Shown: piece after piece, positions 1-10,382 of the stretch
How the letters are laid out: each line of letters opens with the position of its first letter
Position numbering within the stretch: position 1 is the first letter of the stretch
Origin: JAAUTT01 sp038213375
GTDB taxonomy: Bacteria; Bacteroidota; Bacteroidia; Bacteroidales; JAAUTT01
DNA length: 64,000 bases
Direction of reading: 5' to 3'
Assembly: GCA_038213375.1 (NCBI GenBank)
Contig: JBBQTB010000009.1
Location: 1 to 64,000, forward strand
Made by a program: the position numbers and the translations under genes
Notes under the pieces: model-generated
The model's input: only the letters and a program-made list of their open reading frames with translations
The model's database searches: none
Told to the model about the DNA's origin: nothing

Positions 1-468
1 TCGACCACCAACATAAAATGCAAACAATGGGTGTGCAGTAGAAGTAGATGCCGATTTGTTATAAAAATCATAATATTTATAACTTTGAAACCTCAAACCG
101 ACAGCCACACCACCATAAGTATCTAATTTGTCAACTTTTAAAAGATCAGCATGAACTGCACCTCTTGCGGCAACGATATAATCAGTCCATGAAAAATCAT
201 ATGAGGATGACCATGCATACGTGGCATGTTTATAACCAACAATACCACCAACAGACAATGTACCAAAATCCAATTCTTTAATTCCTTTTTCAAGACTAAC
301 ACTAAAAGCAGGCAAAGACTTTGCACCATAACCATATCCATACCAACCGAAACCGACGCCAAGATTTCCAACCATATCACCATTTTTAAAGGTTTGGGCT
401 TGAAGGCTGAAGGAGGAAACAATACCCATAGAAGTAGCTAATAAACTAACAAATAATAGTTTTTTCAT
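1..468 (-). CDS. Outer-membrane beta-barrel protein, partial (C-terminus outside window)
   Basis: The reading frame is open from an ATG at 468 to the left edge, giving the first 156 residues of a longer protein. It starts with a clear signal peptide (MKK, a hydrophobic stretch, then a cut near FSLQAQ at about residue 25). The mature part is rich in Gly, Tyr and alternating hydrophobic residues (for example GVGFGWYGYGYGAKS), as in small porin-like beta barrels with repeated short strands. No catalytic motif is visible. It probably sits in the outer membrane; the function is unknown. Only the general class is supported, because the end of the gene is missing. Confidence 0.65.
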   Translation of the reverse strand, partial: MKKLLFVSLLATSMGIVSSFSLQAQTFKNGDMVGNLGVGFGWYGYGYGAKSLPAFSVSLEKGIKELDFGTLSVGGIVGYKHATYAWSSSYDFSWTDYIVAARGAVHADLLKVDKLDTYGGVAVGLRFQSYKYYDFYNKSASTSTAHPLFAFYVGGR

Positions 469-595
469 AAGGTTTTAAATTTAAAGGTTTATCCAATTAT
501 TTAATACAAATATAACAAGCCATTGTTTATGAAATATCCCCTTTTTAGGGGAATAAACAATTAATTTGCTAACATACCAATTTAAGTGATGAACG

Positions 596-1762
596 TTATT
601 TTGCTGTTTGTCTGTAAAGTAATAATAGCTGATCATTGATAGTATCCTTACTGAAAGTTTTTTCTGCAAACTCTCTTATTTCATTGGCATCAAATCTATT
701 TACATTGTCTAACATAAAATCTAGCGCTTCTTCAAACTTATGTTCATTCCCTGGTAAAACAAGTATTCCGTTTTTTTCTCTAACAATTTCTGGTATGCCA
801 CCCGTTTTAGTTGCTATTACAGGTTTACCACAGGCAAACGATTCGGATATTACCACTGGCATATTTTCAAAATTGCTGAACAAAACCGTAAACAACGATT
901 TGTTATAAACTTCTACAAGCTGCTCGCCTCCTAATATACCTGTAAAGTGAACAATATTTTTTAAAACAAGATCGTTTGCCGATTGTTCAATTTTTTCTTT
1001 GTCCTTTCCATCACCTACCAATAAACACACAAAATCATCTCTTCGCTGAGCTAATTTTCTGATAGATCGCAGTATTCCTGAAATATTTTTAGAGTAATCA
1101 TCAAAACATGATATATGGCTGAATAATTTCTTCTCATTTGCCTTGGCAATTAAATTTGGCCGAAATAAATTGCAATCCACCATGTTGTTTATGATAAGAA
1201 AATTTTGATGTCTTATCCCACAAACAATCATTGACGCTCTTAATTTCTGCGACACTGTGGATATGGCATTACTTTCCCGCACCACCCAACGTGTAATTAT
1301 CTTTCGCAACAAACCTTTGTACTCATTCCTTTCAGGCAGGTATCTCGACCAATGTTCGGTGATGACGTAAGGTATCCCGTAAAGAATTTTCAGATAAAGT
1401 GCAAAAACACCAACCCTTGTAAGAATATTTACATGCAATAACTGCGGAACACCAAACATAGCAACAATGCGGTGATATCCCATTATATAAGCCTTTGCAA
1501 AACGAAAAGCCATAACCAACCCTTTAAATACCGGAATTTTACAATATATTTTTTTATAGTATATCCTAATAGTTAACAGATTGAACTCGTGCGAAACATC
1601 GATTTCGTATTTTTTTTGTCCATTATCCACTGGCAGACAATGCAATACTGCAACATCCCAGCTGTCAGAAATGGCTTTAGCATGTTGCTGTACAAACAAA
1701 CCAGCCATTGAATCTATCTTTGTAGGATACCAGGCTGAAAGAAAGAGAACTTTTTTTTTCAT
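596..1762 (-). CDS. GT4-family glycosyltransferase
   Basis: A protein of 388 residues with the two-Rossmann GT-B layout. The N-terminus (KKKVLFLSAWYPTKIDSMAG) matches the acceptor-domain start of GT4 enzymes. The C-terminal half has the nucleotide-sugar segment FENMPVVISESFACGKPVIA, including the E-x7-E type motif, followed by TKTGGIPEIV. It should transfer a sugar from an activated nucleotide donor to a cell-surface glycan or lipid on the cytoplasmic side. The start was placed at the ATG at 1762; the frame remains open to another ATG at 1798 that would add 12 residues. It lies downstream of the thioredoxin-like gene on the same strand. Donor and acceptor cannot be told from sequence. Confidence 0.85.
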   Translation of the reverse strand: MKKKVLFLSAWYPTKIDSMAGLFVQQHAKAISDSWDVAVLHCLPVDNGQKKYEIDVSHEFNLLTIRIYYKKIYCKIPVFKGLVMAFRFAKAYIMGYHRIVAMFGVPQLLHVNILTRVGVFALYLKILYGIPYVITEHWSRYLPERNEYKGLLRKIITRWVVRESNAISTVSQKLRASMIVCGIRHQNFLIINNMVDCNLFRPNLIAKANEKKLFSHISCFDDYSKNISGILRSIRKLAQRRDDFVCLLVGDGKDKEKIEQSANDLVLKNIVHFTGILGGEQLVEVYNKSLFTVLFSNFENMPVVISESFACGKPVIATKTGGIPEIVREKNGILVLPGNEHKFEEALDFMLDNVNRFDANEIREFAEKTFSKDTINDQLLLLYRQTAK

Positions 1763-1880
1763 TCTTTTGGCAAAGCCTTTATTAATTTGACTTTGCACTT
1801 TAAATTTATTAATGTTTTTTTAGGTCTTTTACGCCTGTACCTGAAGGGTGAAAGCTGAAAAATCAAGGTTTAGACTGAAA

Positions 1881-2393
1881 TTACTTTTTTAAAGCATTCA
1901 TTAGTTTAAAAAATCTTTCAAGAGTTTGATCCTCATCGTCATAAAGTATTAATTTCTTGTCAGCGGAATATAGAAAAACAGAAGGGTATTTTCTGGGTCC
2001 AAATTGTGTAATAAATTGGTTGTTCAAATCTTGCAAAATTGTTACATTTTTTGCCTTTAATAAATTTTTACCGTATTGATTTAAAAAACTACTGACTATA
2101 ACTTTGTCATATAATGTAATCAGGTATACAGATGTTTTTTCAAATTCACCGATTCGAGAATTTAATGCTTTAATGGTATGTTGGCAATGATCGCAGGTAA
2201 CATCAAAAAATATAAATAGTATATCTTTACCAACTGTTACATTACCATTAGTGAACGGGGTTTTATCGAAGTTGTAAAATATAAAATTGGGAATGGTTGG
2301 CGCCGGAGTTTGAGCAGAACCTTCAAAAGATGTTATTGTACATATAACTGTTATTATCAAAGACTTTAACATAGTCAGATGAAGTTTTTTCAT
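1881..2393 (-). CDS. Secreted thioredoxin-like protein
   Basis: A 170-residue protein with a signal peptide ending around FEGSAQ (residue 28). The mature part has a thioredoxin-like fold: a strand (ILFIFFDVTC), the redox pair Cys-Asp-His-Cys in FDVTCDHCQHTI near residues 74-77, and a later cis-Pro type segment (RKYPSVFLYS). The family (AhpC/TSA and TlpA-like periplasmic proteins) reduces or isomerises disulfides or acts as a peroxidase. The CxxC makes an oxidoreductase role likely, but the partner is unknown. It is upstream of the GT4 gene on the same strand with a gap of about 120 bases, so co-transcription is possible. Confidence 0.75.
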   Translation of the reverse strand: MKKLHLTMLKSLIITVICTITSFEGSAQTPAPTIPNFIFYNFDKTPFTNGNVTVGKDILFIFFDVTCDHCQHTIKALNSRIGEFEKTSVYLITLYDKVIVSSFLNQYGKNLLKAKNVTILQDLNNQFITQFGPRKYPSVFLYSADKKLILYDDEDQTLERFFKLMNALKK

Positions 2394-2757
2394 AATTTAT
2401 TTGTTTATTCCTAATATATTTTGAATTCAAAGTTAATTCAACAAATGTGCATACGGTAATTAATTAGCATAATTGTTAAAAAAATCAGAATTTGACAATG
2501 AACAAGGGGGAATTGCATTTAAGTGAAGACCGGAATGAATTTGAAAGTCATTCAAACAATGATGCGCAAAAGATGAGACAAAAACAGGTAACAAATTCAA
2601 GATTTATGGGCTCCCGGAGTATAGTTAACCCAATTATATGTGCAGTTTTTAGTAACCAAAACACTTCATTTTCTACTGAAAATTTTTTTTAAAGTACTGG
2701 ATTAAAACTAATTAAATTGACAATCAGTAAAAACTAAACATTAAGAAAAAAATAAAT
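2394..2757. other. Intergenic stretch, no convincing gene
   Basis: AT-rich spacer of 364 bases between two minus-strand genes. A 66-codon plus-strand frame at 2492-2692 has no recognisable domain, signal or context and is judged spurious. No clear hairpin was found. Confidence 0.5.
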
Positions 2758-3453
2758 TTAAACAAATTTGTATCCGACGCCTTTAATTGTTTTTATTTTT
2801 CTATCCCCAAGCTTTTCCCGCAACTTACGGATATATACATCGATGGTGCGATCTCCCACATAAATATCATCGCCCCATAAATGGTCGAATATTTCTTCGC
2901 GAGTGAATACCTTTGATGGGCGGGAAGTTAATAATTGTAATAAGGTGAATTCCTTTTTGGGAAGATACATTGGTTTCCCATCCACAGTTACCATATATTT
3001 CTCGAAATCTATTGAAACATTGCCGAAAATTTTAAATGTTTTTTCTGTTTTGTCGTCTTCCACTTCTATCACATTGCCATAACGCTTCAATAAAGCATTT
3101 ATCCTACTAATCAATACCTTTGGTCTTATAGGCTTTGAGATATAATCATCACCACCAGCCTCAAAACCTGCAATTTGCGAATAATCTTCGGCTCGCGCAG
3201 TCAAAAAAGCAATTAACATATTTTTAATTTCAGGTATTTCACGCATTTTTTCGCATGTCTCAATACCATCCATTTCAGGCATCATCACATCCAGAAGGAT
3301 TAAATGAGGGACAATTTCCTTGGCCTGTTCAATGGCATTTTTCCCATTCGAGGCAATAAATATCTGGAAACCTTCCTTACGCAGATTATAGCTTAAAAAC
3401 TCCAGAATATCTGGCTCATCATCTACAATTAGTATTTTATACGGGTTGCTCAT
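2758..3453 (-). CDS. OmpR/PhoB-family response regulator
   Basis: A 231-residue two-component response regulator. The receiver domain (1-120) has the acidic pair D11/D12, the phospho-acceptor D55 in LILLDVMMPEMDG, T85 and K107 (ISKPIRP). The C-terminal winged helix (about 135-231) has the typical recognition-helix pattern ending VGDRTIDVYIRKLREKLG and the closing IKGVGYKFV wing. When phosphorylated it should bind direct repeats upstream of target genes. No histidine kinase is adjacent, so its partner lies elsewhere; PhoB-like regulators in this phylum are often orphaned. It is monocistronic here, with 540 bases of spacer upstream. Confidence 0.92.
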   Translation of the reverse strand: MSNPYKILIVDDEPDILEFLSYNLRKEGFQIFIASNGKNAIEQAKEIVPHLILLDVMMPEMDGIETCEKMREIPEIKNMLIAFLTARAEDYSQIAGFEAGGDDYISKPIRPKVLISRINALLKRYGNVIEVEDDKTEKTFKIFGNVSIDFEKYMVTVDGKPMYLPKKEFTLLQLLTSRPSKVFTREEIFDHLWGDDIYVGDRTIDVYIRKLREKLGDRKIKTIKGVGYKFV

Positions 3454-3995
3454 AAAAATTTCTTTGTTTAAACGACCAATAACTTTACAACTCTATAATT
3501 CTGGTTGAACCACAGTAAAGAAGGAGAATAACAAAAAAAAACTATGGAAATATTGATTATTATACATCCTAAAAACCTTAATTGGGTTCGATTTTTACTC
3601 TGCTCAAAAATACATCCCCAATGTTTCGTGAACATTTAGGCAATATTATTTTAATATTATCAAAATCTATAACATGTTAAATTTATTGTATAGATAGTCA
3701 TTAACTTACGTAAAAGGTAAATTTTTTGGAGTGTAAATAATTTCTGTTATAATTAATATTATCCTAACGTCTGGCTAATATGGCAAGTGTAAATTTGTTT
3801 TGGTTTATAAATAGTAGTGTTTTGATAGTTAGTTGTGAATTATTCAGCAAGTTTAGGTTTTTTATAGCCGGGTGAGCGATGAAGCGCCCGGCTTTTGTAT
3901 TACCAAGCAAATTTCATAAATTCTTAAGCTGGGTTTAATATCCATTTTACACGCCGCTTCTACTTTTGGTGCCATAAACTAAAATAACCAAAAGA
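3454..3995. other. Intergenic region with stem-loop
   Basis: A 542-base divergent spacer between the response regulator and the broken TonB receptor. It is strongly AT-rich and probably holds both promoters. Its only structured element is the stem-loop at 3866-3893. No ORF is supported. Confidence 0.5.
3866..3899 (+). repeat. Stem-loop repeat, copy 1
   Basis: A GC-rich hairpin in AT-rich DNA. Arms AGCCGGG and CCCGGCT pair perfectly, with a T-G wobble and a G-C pair inside, around the loop AGCGATGAAG, followed by TTTTGTA. The same 34 bases, with two differences, occur at 10383-10416. The shape resembles an intrinsic terminator with a short U-run, but this copy lies 100 bases upstream of a gene start with no same-strand gene before it, so it may be a mobile repeat or a leader element. 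Confidence 0.6.
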
Positions 3996-6900
3996 ATGAA
4001 ATCTATGATCAAAAAAATCATCCCATCTATTATTATGATGTTAATCTTATGCAATTTGCATTTGATAGCACAGGTGACTACGGCATCTATAACAGGGATG
4101 GTATATGACGAAAAAAGTATGACATTGCCCGGAGCAAATATTATTGCTCTGCATTTACCCTCTGGAACTAAATATATTATAACCTCCAGAGCAAATGGGA
4201 GTTTTACCATTCCAAATGCCCGTACCGGTGGGCCTTACACTTTAACTGTTACTTTTGTAGGATATGGCGAAACTGTAATTGATGAAATAAATTTATCACT
4301 CGGCCAGGAACTTGAAATTGATGTGCCCATGAGAGTTTCCGGCACAGATATTAAAGAAGTGGTAGTTTCAGGAAAACAAGATAGGGTGTTTAACTCCGAC
4401 CGAACAGGAGCAGCCACTACTATTAACAACGAAACTCTCCGCTCATTACCTACGCTTAGCCGAAGCATAAGTGATATGACTCGTCTTACACCGCAAGCGA
4501 CAGGAAATAACACCTTTGCAGGAAGAAACAATTTGTATAATAATCTTTCCATAAATGGATCGGTTTTTAACAATTCATTTGGATTATCCTCCACTCCTGG
4601 CGGTCAAACCAGCGCACAGCCTATAAGTTTGGACGCAATTGATCAGATTCAGGTTTCGCTAGCGCCATATGATGTGCGGCAAAGCGGTTTTACGGGTGCA
4701 GGCATCAATGCTATTACACGCAGCGGCACCAACGAGTTTACAGGATCAGCTTACCGATATTGGAGAAACCAGAACTATGTAGGCTCTAAGGTTGCCGGGA
4801 ACGATGTTACAAACAGCAACTTCGATCAATCTCAAATGGGATTTCGTTTGGGTGGACCTATTATTAAGAACAAACTTTTCTTTTTCGTGAATGGTGAAAT
4901 GAAACGCAAAACAGAACCTGCGCATACCTGGCTGGCAACACGCCCAGAGTTAACAGGCACCAATGTTACCACAGTACCAGCAACTCAACTAGACTCTTTG
5001 AAAGACTTCTTAATTAGCAAGTACAACTACAATCCGGGTGAATACGAAAACTTTAGTTTAAAAACATACAACGACAAGATGTTGATCCGTTTGGATTACA
5101 ATATCGCCAAAAATCACAAGCTGAGCATTAACTATAATTACCTCAAATCGTGGAAGGTCATTTCCCCCAGCACTGGAAACTCTGCTACATCCAGGTCTGC
5201 AAACCCTAACACCCTATGGTTCTCGAATAGTGCATACCAGATAAACAATAACATTAACTCGTTGGTGGCTGAGTTAAATAGCAGCTTTGGGAATTGGGCT
5301 TCGAATAATCTCATTGTGGGATATTCGGCTTTCCGCGATTTCCGCACAGGAAAGTCAGATCCATTTCCAGTAGTGGACATTTTACGTAACAAAACTACAC
5401 TAACCTCTTTTGGATATGAACAATACACGCCAAACAACAAATTGAATACTGATGTCTTCCAGGTTTCCGACAACTTCTCCATATATCTGGGAAAGCATAC
5501 CATAACCATAGGTGGGGCTTATGAACATTTCAAATTCGAAAACGGATTTACTCCTCAATACAATGGTTATTACCGATATAGTTCATTAAATGATTTTTAC
5601 GCCGATGCCAGAGATGGTAAAGTGGTTGCGCTTGAAAACTACCAGCTTACTTATTCCGCAGTTGTAGGGGGAACTGTTCCAATGGCAAAAGTGAAAACTG
5701 CTCAGTTAGGATTTTATGCACAGGATGAGTTGCGGTTATTCCTCAATTTAAAAGTTACAGCCGGGGTTCGTGTTGATTTGCCGAGCTATCCTGCAAGTTT
5801 ACCTGCAAACGCCACATTGAACGACCTGACTTTTCAGGATGAAAAAGGAAATACTCAAAAAATTGATGTTAGCAAATTACCAGATCAAAAGCTTATGTTT
5901 TCGCCCCGAATTGGATTCAACTGGGATGTATTTCATAACAAACAAACACAGGTACGTGGCGGCATTGGTGTGTTTACTGGCCGTATACCTTTTGTATGGA
6001 TTTCAAATCAGGCTAGCAACAATGGCGTTTTGTTTGGCAATATCTTCGCCAATAATACTAAACTATATCCGTTCAGTGACGATGTTACAAAATATATTCC
6101 GGCAAACCCCACAGCGCCGGCAACAGTATTAATCAATGCAACTTCGAGCAACTTTAGCTTCCCTCAGGTATTTCGGGCAAACCTTGCTGTAGATCAAAAA
6201 TTACCATATGGGATAATTGCTACCCTCGAAGGAATTTATACCAAAGACCTCAATGCCGTAATACACCACGATTACAACTTAAAGATGCCATCGGGACAAA
6301 TTTAAGATGGTCGAGACACTTTTCCAAAGGTAACCCGTTTAAACGGCGCTGTTACTAATGCCTATGTACTTGAAAATACAATTGAGGGATACTCTTACTT
6401 TATTACCGCACAATTTCAGAAGTCATTTAACTTTGGGTTATCCGCTTCTTTTGCATATACCTACGGAGAAACCAAAGACCTGAGCAGTAACCCTGGTTCT
6501 ATCGCATCTTCGGCCTTTACTGGTAACCCGGTAAAAAGCAATCCTAATAAACCAGAATTAAGCTGGTCAACCTATGATCAACCACACAAAGTAGTTGCTT
6601 TGCTTAGTTATCGTAAAGAATACTTGGGGCATATGGCTTCAGCTTTGTCTATTATTTACATGGGTGTTCAAGGTGGTGGAGGTAGCAGTAACGAAAGACA
6701 GTCCGACGGACGATTCTCCTACACCTATGGCGGCGACTTAAACAGAGATGGTATCTCCGGCAACGATTTGATTTATATTCCTCGTGACAAATCGGAAATC
6801 AACATGATATCAAAAGATACCCGAACCACGGACGAAATATGGCAACAGCTTAATGCCTTTATCGAGCAGGATGATTATCTGAAGAATCATCGCGGTCAAA

Positions 6901-7243
6901 TTATGGATCGCAATGGCGCCATTACTCCCTGGAATTCACAGATTGATCTCAAATTTACTCAGGATATATATCTGAAAATTGCCGGACGTCGCAATACACT
7001 TCAATTCAGTGTGGATGCTGTGAACTTTGGCAACCTGCTTAACTCCGAGTGGGGTGTAAAAAGACGGTAAACAAACGCTCGTTCCTCACATTTGAGGATT
7101 TCAAGGGACCTGATAATTCACCACGTTTTAGTTTCCCTTATTTCGACCCAACCAACAAGATACCGTTAACTTCATCGTATAGCAATGACAATAGTTTGGC
7201 TTCGAGGTGGCAGCTGCAATTTGGCATACGCTATATTTTCTAA
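3996..7243 (+). pseudogene. TonB-dependent receptor with carboxypeptidase regulatory domain, disrupted
   Basis: An Oar-like TonB-dependent outer-membrane receptor split into three pieces. Signal peptide, then a carboxypeptidase-regulatory-like domain (about residues 28-110: TTASITGMVYDEKSMTLPGA), plug (about 120-240) and most of the barrel are open from 3996 to the TAA at 6303-6305. The same frame continues with homologous barrel sequence from 6306 (DGRDTFPKVTRLNG) to a TAA at 7068-7070. The last strands (NKRSFLTFEDFKG to the C-terminal QFGIRYIF) are in the frame one base back, ending at 7243. Adding one A to the A-run at about 7059-7063 would give GVKKTVNKRSF and restore the end. Joined, the protein is about 1080 residues. 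It would have imported a substrate, perhaps a phosphodiester-containing ligand given the next two genes. Both lesions could be sequencing errors, but two in one gene favours decay. Confidence 0.85.
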
Positions 7244-7272
7244 GTTCTCTTTTCCTTTTTATATATTTTCCG

Positions 7273-7308
7273 GGTTGTTGTCGATGTGATATCGGTGACA
7301 ACCTTTTT
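7273..7308 (+). terminator. Intrinsic terminator after the receptor
   Basis: Hairpin with arms GGTTGT/ACAACC and an inner CGAT/ATCG stem separated by wobble pairs, followed by TTTTT. It is 30 bases after the end of the receptor reading frame and 24 bases before the next gene start, so it should separate their transcripts. Confidence 0.65.
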
Positions 7309-7331
7309 ATCATTTTTTAAAACAGTTCACT

Positions 7332-8540
7332 ATGAAATTCAAAATAATTATTGTCGCGACTCTTTCATTGTTAGCGCTTGGTAATAGTCATGCTCAGAAA
7401 AAAGTCCAAATGCCTTATCTGGTCGTTCTTTCGATGGACGGGTTCCGGTGGGATTACATTGATACTTTTTCTACTCCCAATCTGCACAAGCTAGTTAAAA
7501 AAGGAGTACGCGCAAAGTCGTTGATTCCCTCATTTCCAAGCGTTACCTTTCCAAATCATTACACCATGGCAACTGGTTTATATCCCGATCATCATGGTAT
7601 TGTGCATAACAGTTTTTACGATTCTACATTAAATTTAACCTACCGCCTGGGTGATCTGAAGACGGTGGAAGACGGTCGTTTTTATGGAGGTGAACCTATA
7701 TGGATAACTGCCGAAAAACAAAACATGCGAACTGCAAGTTTTTATTGGGTAGGATCTGAAGCCCCGATTATGGGAATGCACCCCACGTATTGGAAACAGT
7801 ACGATAAAAAAGTAACCTTCGAACAACGCATTGATACGGTGATACAATGGTTATCACTCCCCGAAATACAGCGTCCGCACCTGGTGATGTTTTATTTTGA
7901 TCAGCCTGACAAGGTTAGTCACGATACAGGCCCATTTTCACCTGAAACTCGAGCAATGGTGATGCGGTTGGATACACTGGCAGGTATTTTTATTGATAAA
8001 ATAGAAAAGCTTCCTATATACAACAAGCTTAATTTCATTGTCACTTCAGACCATGGAATGGGGGAAACCAGTAATTCCCGTAAAATAGTTCTGGACGAGC
8101 ATATCAAAAAGGAGTGGTGTAACCGCATCAATGGTCACAACCCCATATTTATGCTTGACGCCAAGACAGGATTTAGCGATAGCATATTTAGCAGATTATC
8201 GAATGTTCCCCACCTTAAAATTTGGAGAAGGCAGAATGTGCCTTCGCATTTGCATTTTGGCGCTAATTCAAGAGTTGGCGAATTGGTAGTATTGGCCGAC
8301 AGCGCTTATACATTAAGTTGGAAAGGAGATAAAACCGGCAATGGCGGCGCTCATGGTTACGACACCGCTAATACCGATATGCACGGAATATTTTATGCTT
8401 CAGGCCCCGCTTTTAAGAAAGGCTATGTAACACCTTCGTTCGCGAATATACATTTATATACCATGTTTGCAGCAATTCTGCATCTAAAAGCGGCACCAAA
8501 CGACGGCAATATCCGGAAGGTGAAGAGGATGTTGAGGTAA
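7332..8540 (+). CDS. Secreted type I phosphodiesterase / nucleotide pyrophosphatase
   Basis: A 402-residue NPP-family enzyme of the alkaline phosphatase superfamily. Signal peptide to about residue 21 (GNSHAQ). The two-zinc site is complete: D36 in VVLSMDGFRWD, nucleophile T72 with N75 in SVTFPNHYTMATG, a later DQPDKVSHD, TSDHGMGE and GAHGYD near the C-terminus. The family hydrolyses phosphodiester or pyrophosphate bonds of nucleotides and nucleotide sugars in the periplasm or at the surface. It follows a broken TonB receptor and precedes another phosphatase-superfamily gene, suggesting a phosphate or nucleotide scavenging block. The exact substrate is not shown by the sequence. Confidence 0.9.
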   Translation: MKFKIIIVATLSLLALGNSHAQKKVQMPYLVVLSMDGFRWDYIDTFSTPNLHKLVKKGVRAKSLIPSFPSVTFPNHYTMATGLYPDHHGIVHNSFYDSTLNLTYRLGDLKTVEDGRFYGGEPIWITAEKQNMRTASFYWVGSEAPIMGMHPTYWKQYDKKVTFEQRIDTVIQWLSLPEIQRPHLVMFYFDQPDKVSHDTGPFSPETRAMVMRLDTLAGIFIDKIEKLPIYNKLNFIVTSDHGMGETSNSRKIVLDEHIKKEWCNRINGHNPIFMLDAKTGFSDSIFSRLSNVPHLKIWRRQNVPSHLHFGANSRVGELVVLADSAYTLSWKGDKTGNGGAHGYDTANTDMHGIFYASGPAFKKGYVTPSFANIHLYTMFAAILHLKAAPNDGNIRKVKRMLR

Positions 8541-8686
8541 TTCATATTTTAAATTAAAACAAATGTAACTATTCAGGTTGCAATTTAGCAATAGTATAAA
8601 AGGCATGCAGGATGAATTGTTTATTTTTAATGCAAGTGTCTGGTTACCGATTGGATGATGGCTTAAATTTGAGCCTTACGTTGGTT

Positions 8687-9040
8687 TTAAAATTGACCTG
8701 ACTCTTTTTGTTTGACCTTGATATTATGGATAGTCCTTTCCGAACCTTTATTATCAATAGGGACTTCGAAATAATATACGAAAGTAAAAACATAGTCTTT
8801 GTAATTGTTCATCCGCTTATTGAAAGTAAAAACTTCTTTCATTTTATCAGGGATAGGGCTTTGTAATAAATCATGCGGCCTTTCGACAAGTATTGTTCTT
8901 TGACGTATTGAGTAGTAACATTGAGAATGCAGCTCGAACGAATTGTCAATATTCAGCAAGTCGGAGCCGGCTTTTTCAGCTGTATCAATGAAAGGTGACA
9001 GCTTACGGATTTGTTTTATAGGAATAAAGGTGAATATTAT
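8687..9040 (-). pseudogene. IS66-family transposase remnant (C-terminal part)
   Basis: A 117-codon open stretch ending at the TAA at 8687; the part from 8959 has a TTG start but no natural N-terminus. Its end reads YYFEVPIDNKGSERTIHN followed by IKVKQKESGQF, matching the DNNxSERxIRxxKVKQKxSGxF signature at the catalytic C-terminus of IS66-type transposases. The segment before it (LLQSPIPDKMKEVFTF) also fits. About three quarters of a usual 500-residue transposase is missing, and the frame is closed on both sides. No inverted terminal repeats or accessory IS66 genes were found. It is a relic of an old insertion between the two phosphatase-like genes. Confidence 0.7.
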
Positions 9041-9237
9041 TTACAACTTTAGCAGAAGGTATAAGTAACTTCATCCATTACATTCATTATTATCAGATTC
9101 AATATATATGACCAGATTAATTATACATGAAGCAAATTTAAGATATTGGTAATTTGAGTTTAATTATAAGGTTAAAGGCAAGGTTTACTTTTATGCTGTA
9201 AATAGAACTGGGTTAGTTTATCATTAAAACAGATAAA

Positions 9238-10353
9238 ATGAAGAAAATACTGATCATCGCTCTTGTTATGGCTGGTTTGCAGGTTCAGGGTCAATCTTAC
9301 AAAACACAGAATGTGATTATTATTACCATCGATGGCTTTCGCTGGCAAGAGGTTTTTTCCGGTGCCGATTCGATATTGCTGAATAACAATAATTTGGTAA
9401 GAAACGCCGACGATTACAAAAATAAGTATTGGAATAACAACCCTGCTGTTCGTCGTACAATGCTTATGCCGTTTATGTGGGAAACCATTGCTAAGGAGGG
9501 TCAAATTTATGGAAACCGCCATATTGGATGCAATGTGAATGTTGCTAATTCTTATTGGTTCTCATACCCCGGGTATAGCGAAATACTGTGCGGTTTTGCC
9601 GACAAACGCATCAACTCCAATTCCTATGGCCCAAATCCCAATGTAAATGTTCTCGAATTCATTAATCAAACACAGGAATTTAATGGGAAAGTAGCAGCCT
9701 TCTCCTCGTGGGCAGCCTTCCCTGATATTCTAAATAAAACCAGAAGTGGATTGCTGGTGAATTCAGCTTTTGATAAAGTATTGGAATCGGAGTCAAACCC
9801 TCAGATCGATATGCTGAATAAAATGCAGTCCCAATTGCCCGATGTGTTTTACGGTGTGCGCCTGGATGCATTGACATTCAATATTGGATTTGAATATCTT
9901 AAAACCAAGAGGCCTCGGGTGCTTTATCTGGCTTTTGACGAAACCGACGACTTTGCCCATGAGGGTAAATACGACTATTACCTCAACTCGGCAAATTATA
10001 CCGATGGCTTTATTAAAGAGCTTTGGCAATGGGTACAAAGTGAGGAAGACTATAGAGACAAAACAACACTCTTAATTACAGTAGACCATGGCAGAGGTGT
10101 TGGAGAACCAGGATGGAGGCACCATGGCAAAGCAATATTGGGACATTCCAGCGAAACATGGTTTGCTGTAATCGGTCCCGATACACCTGCACTTGGAGAA
10201 GTTAGCGGAGGACAATATTACAATGCGCAATACGCGCAAACCTTGGCTTCGCTGCTTGGAGTAAAATACGTAAATGAAAAACCCCTGGGTGTAATTATTG
10301 CAAAAGTAACCGAAAATAAATCGTTAATAAGTCAAGTTAATATTGACAAGTGA
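9238..10353 (+). CDS. Alkaline phosphatase superfamily protein, secreted
   Basis: A 371-residue protein with a signal peptide to about residue 19 (QVQGQS). The metal-binding scaffold of the alkaline phosphatase / phosphoglyceromutase superfamily is visible: IIITIDGFRWQEVFSGAD at the N-terminus, a likely Ser nucleophile in FSYPGYSEILCG, AFDETDDFAHEG, TVDHGRG and the HHG/HSSETWFAVIGPDT block near the C-terminus. Members in this phylum are annotated as phosphatases or sulfatase-like hydrolases; the reaction here is inferred only as ester hydrolysis in the periplasm. It is paralogous in fold to the preceding phosphodiesterase and lies on the same strand, separated by an IS66 relic. A stem-loop repeat follows its stop codon. 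Confidence 0.82.
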   Translation: MKKILIIALVMAGLQVQGQSYKTQNVIIITIDGFRWQEVFSGADSILLNNNNLVRNADDYKNKYWNNNPAVRRTMLMPFMWETIAKEGQIYGNRHIGCNVNVANSYWFSYPGYSEILCGFADKRINSNSYGPNPNVNVLEFINQTQEFNGKVAAFSSWAAFPDILNKTRSGLLVNSAFDKVLESESNPQIDMLNKMQSQLPDVFYGVRLDALTFNIGFEYLKTKRPRVLYLAFDETDDFAHEGKYDYYLNSANYTDGFIKELWQWVQSEEDYRDKTTLLITVDHGRGVGEPGWRHHGKAILGHSSETWFAVIGPDTPALGEVSGGQYYNAQYAQTLASLLGVKYVNEKPLGVIIAKVTENKSLISQVNIDK

Positions 10354-10382
10354 TGCGTATTAAGATAATGCTGTAGTGATTT

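Noticed and set aside
2492..2692. 66-codon plus-strand ORF
   Set aside because: Low complexity of support: no signal, domain, spacing or conservation cue; antisense to no gene but in AT-rich spacer.
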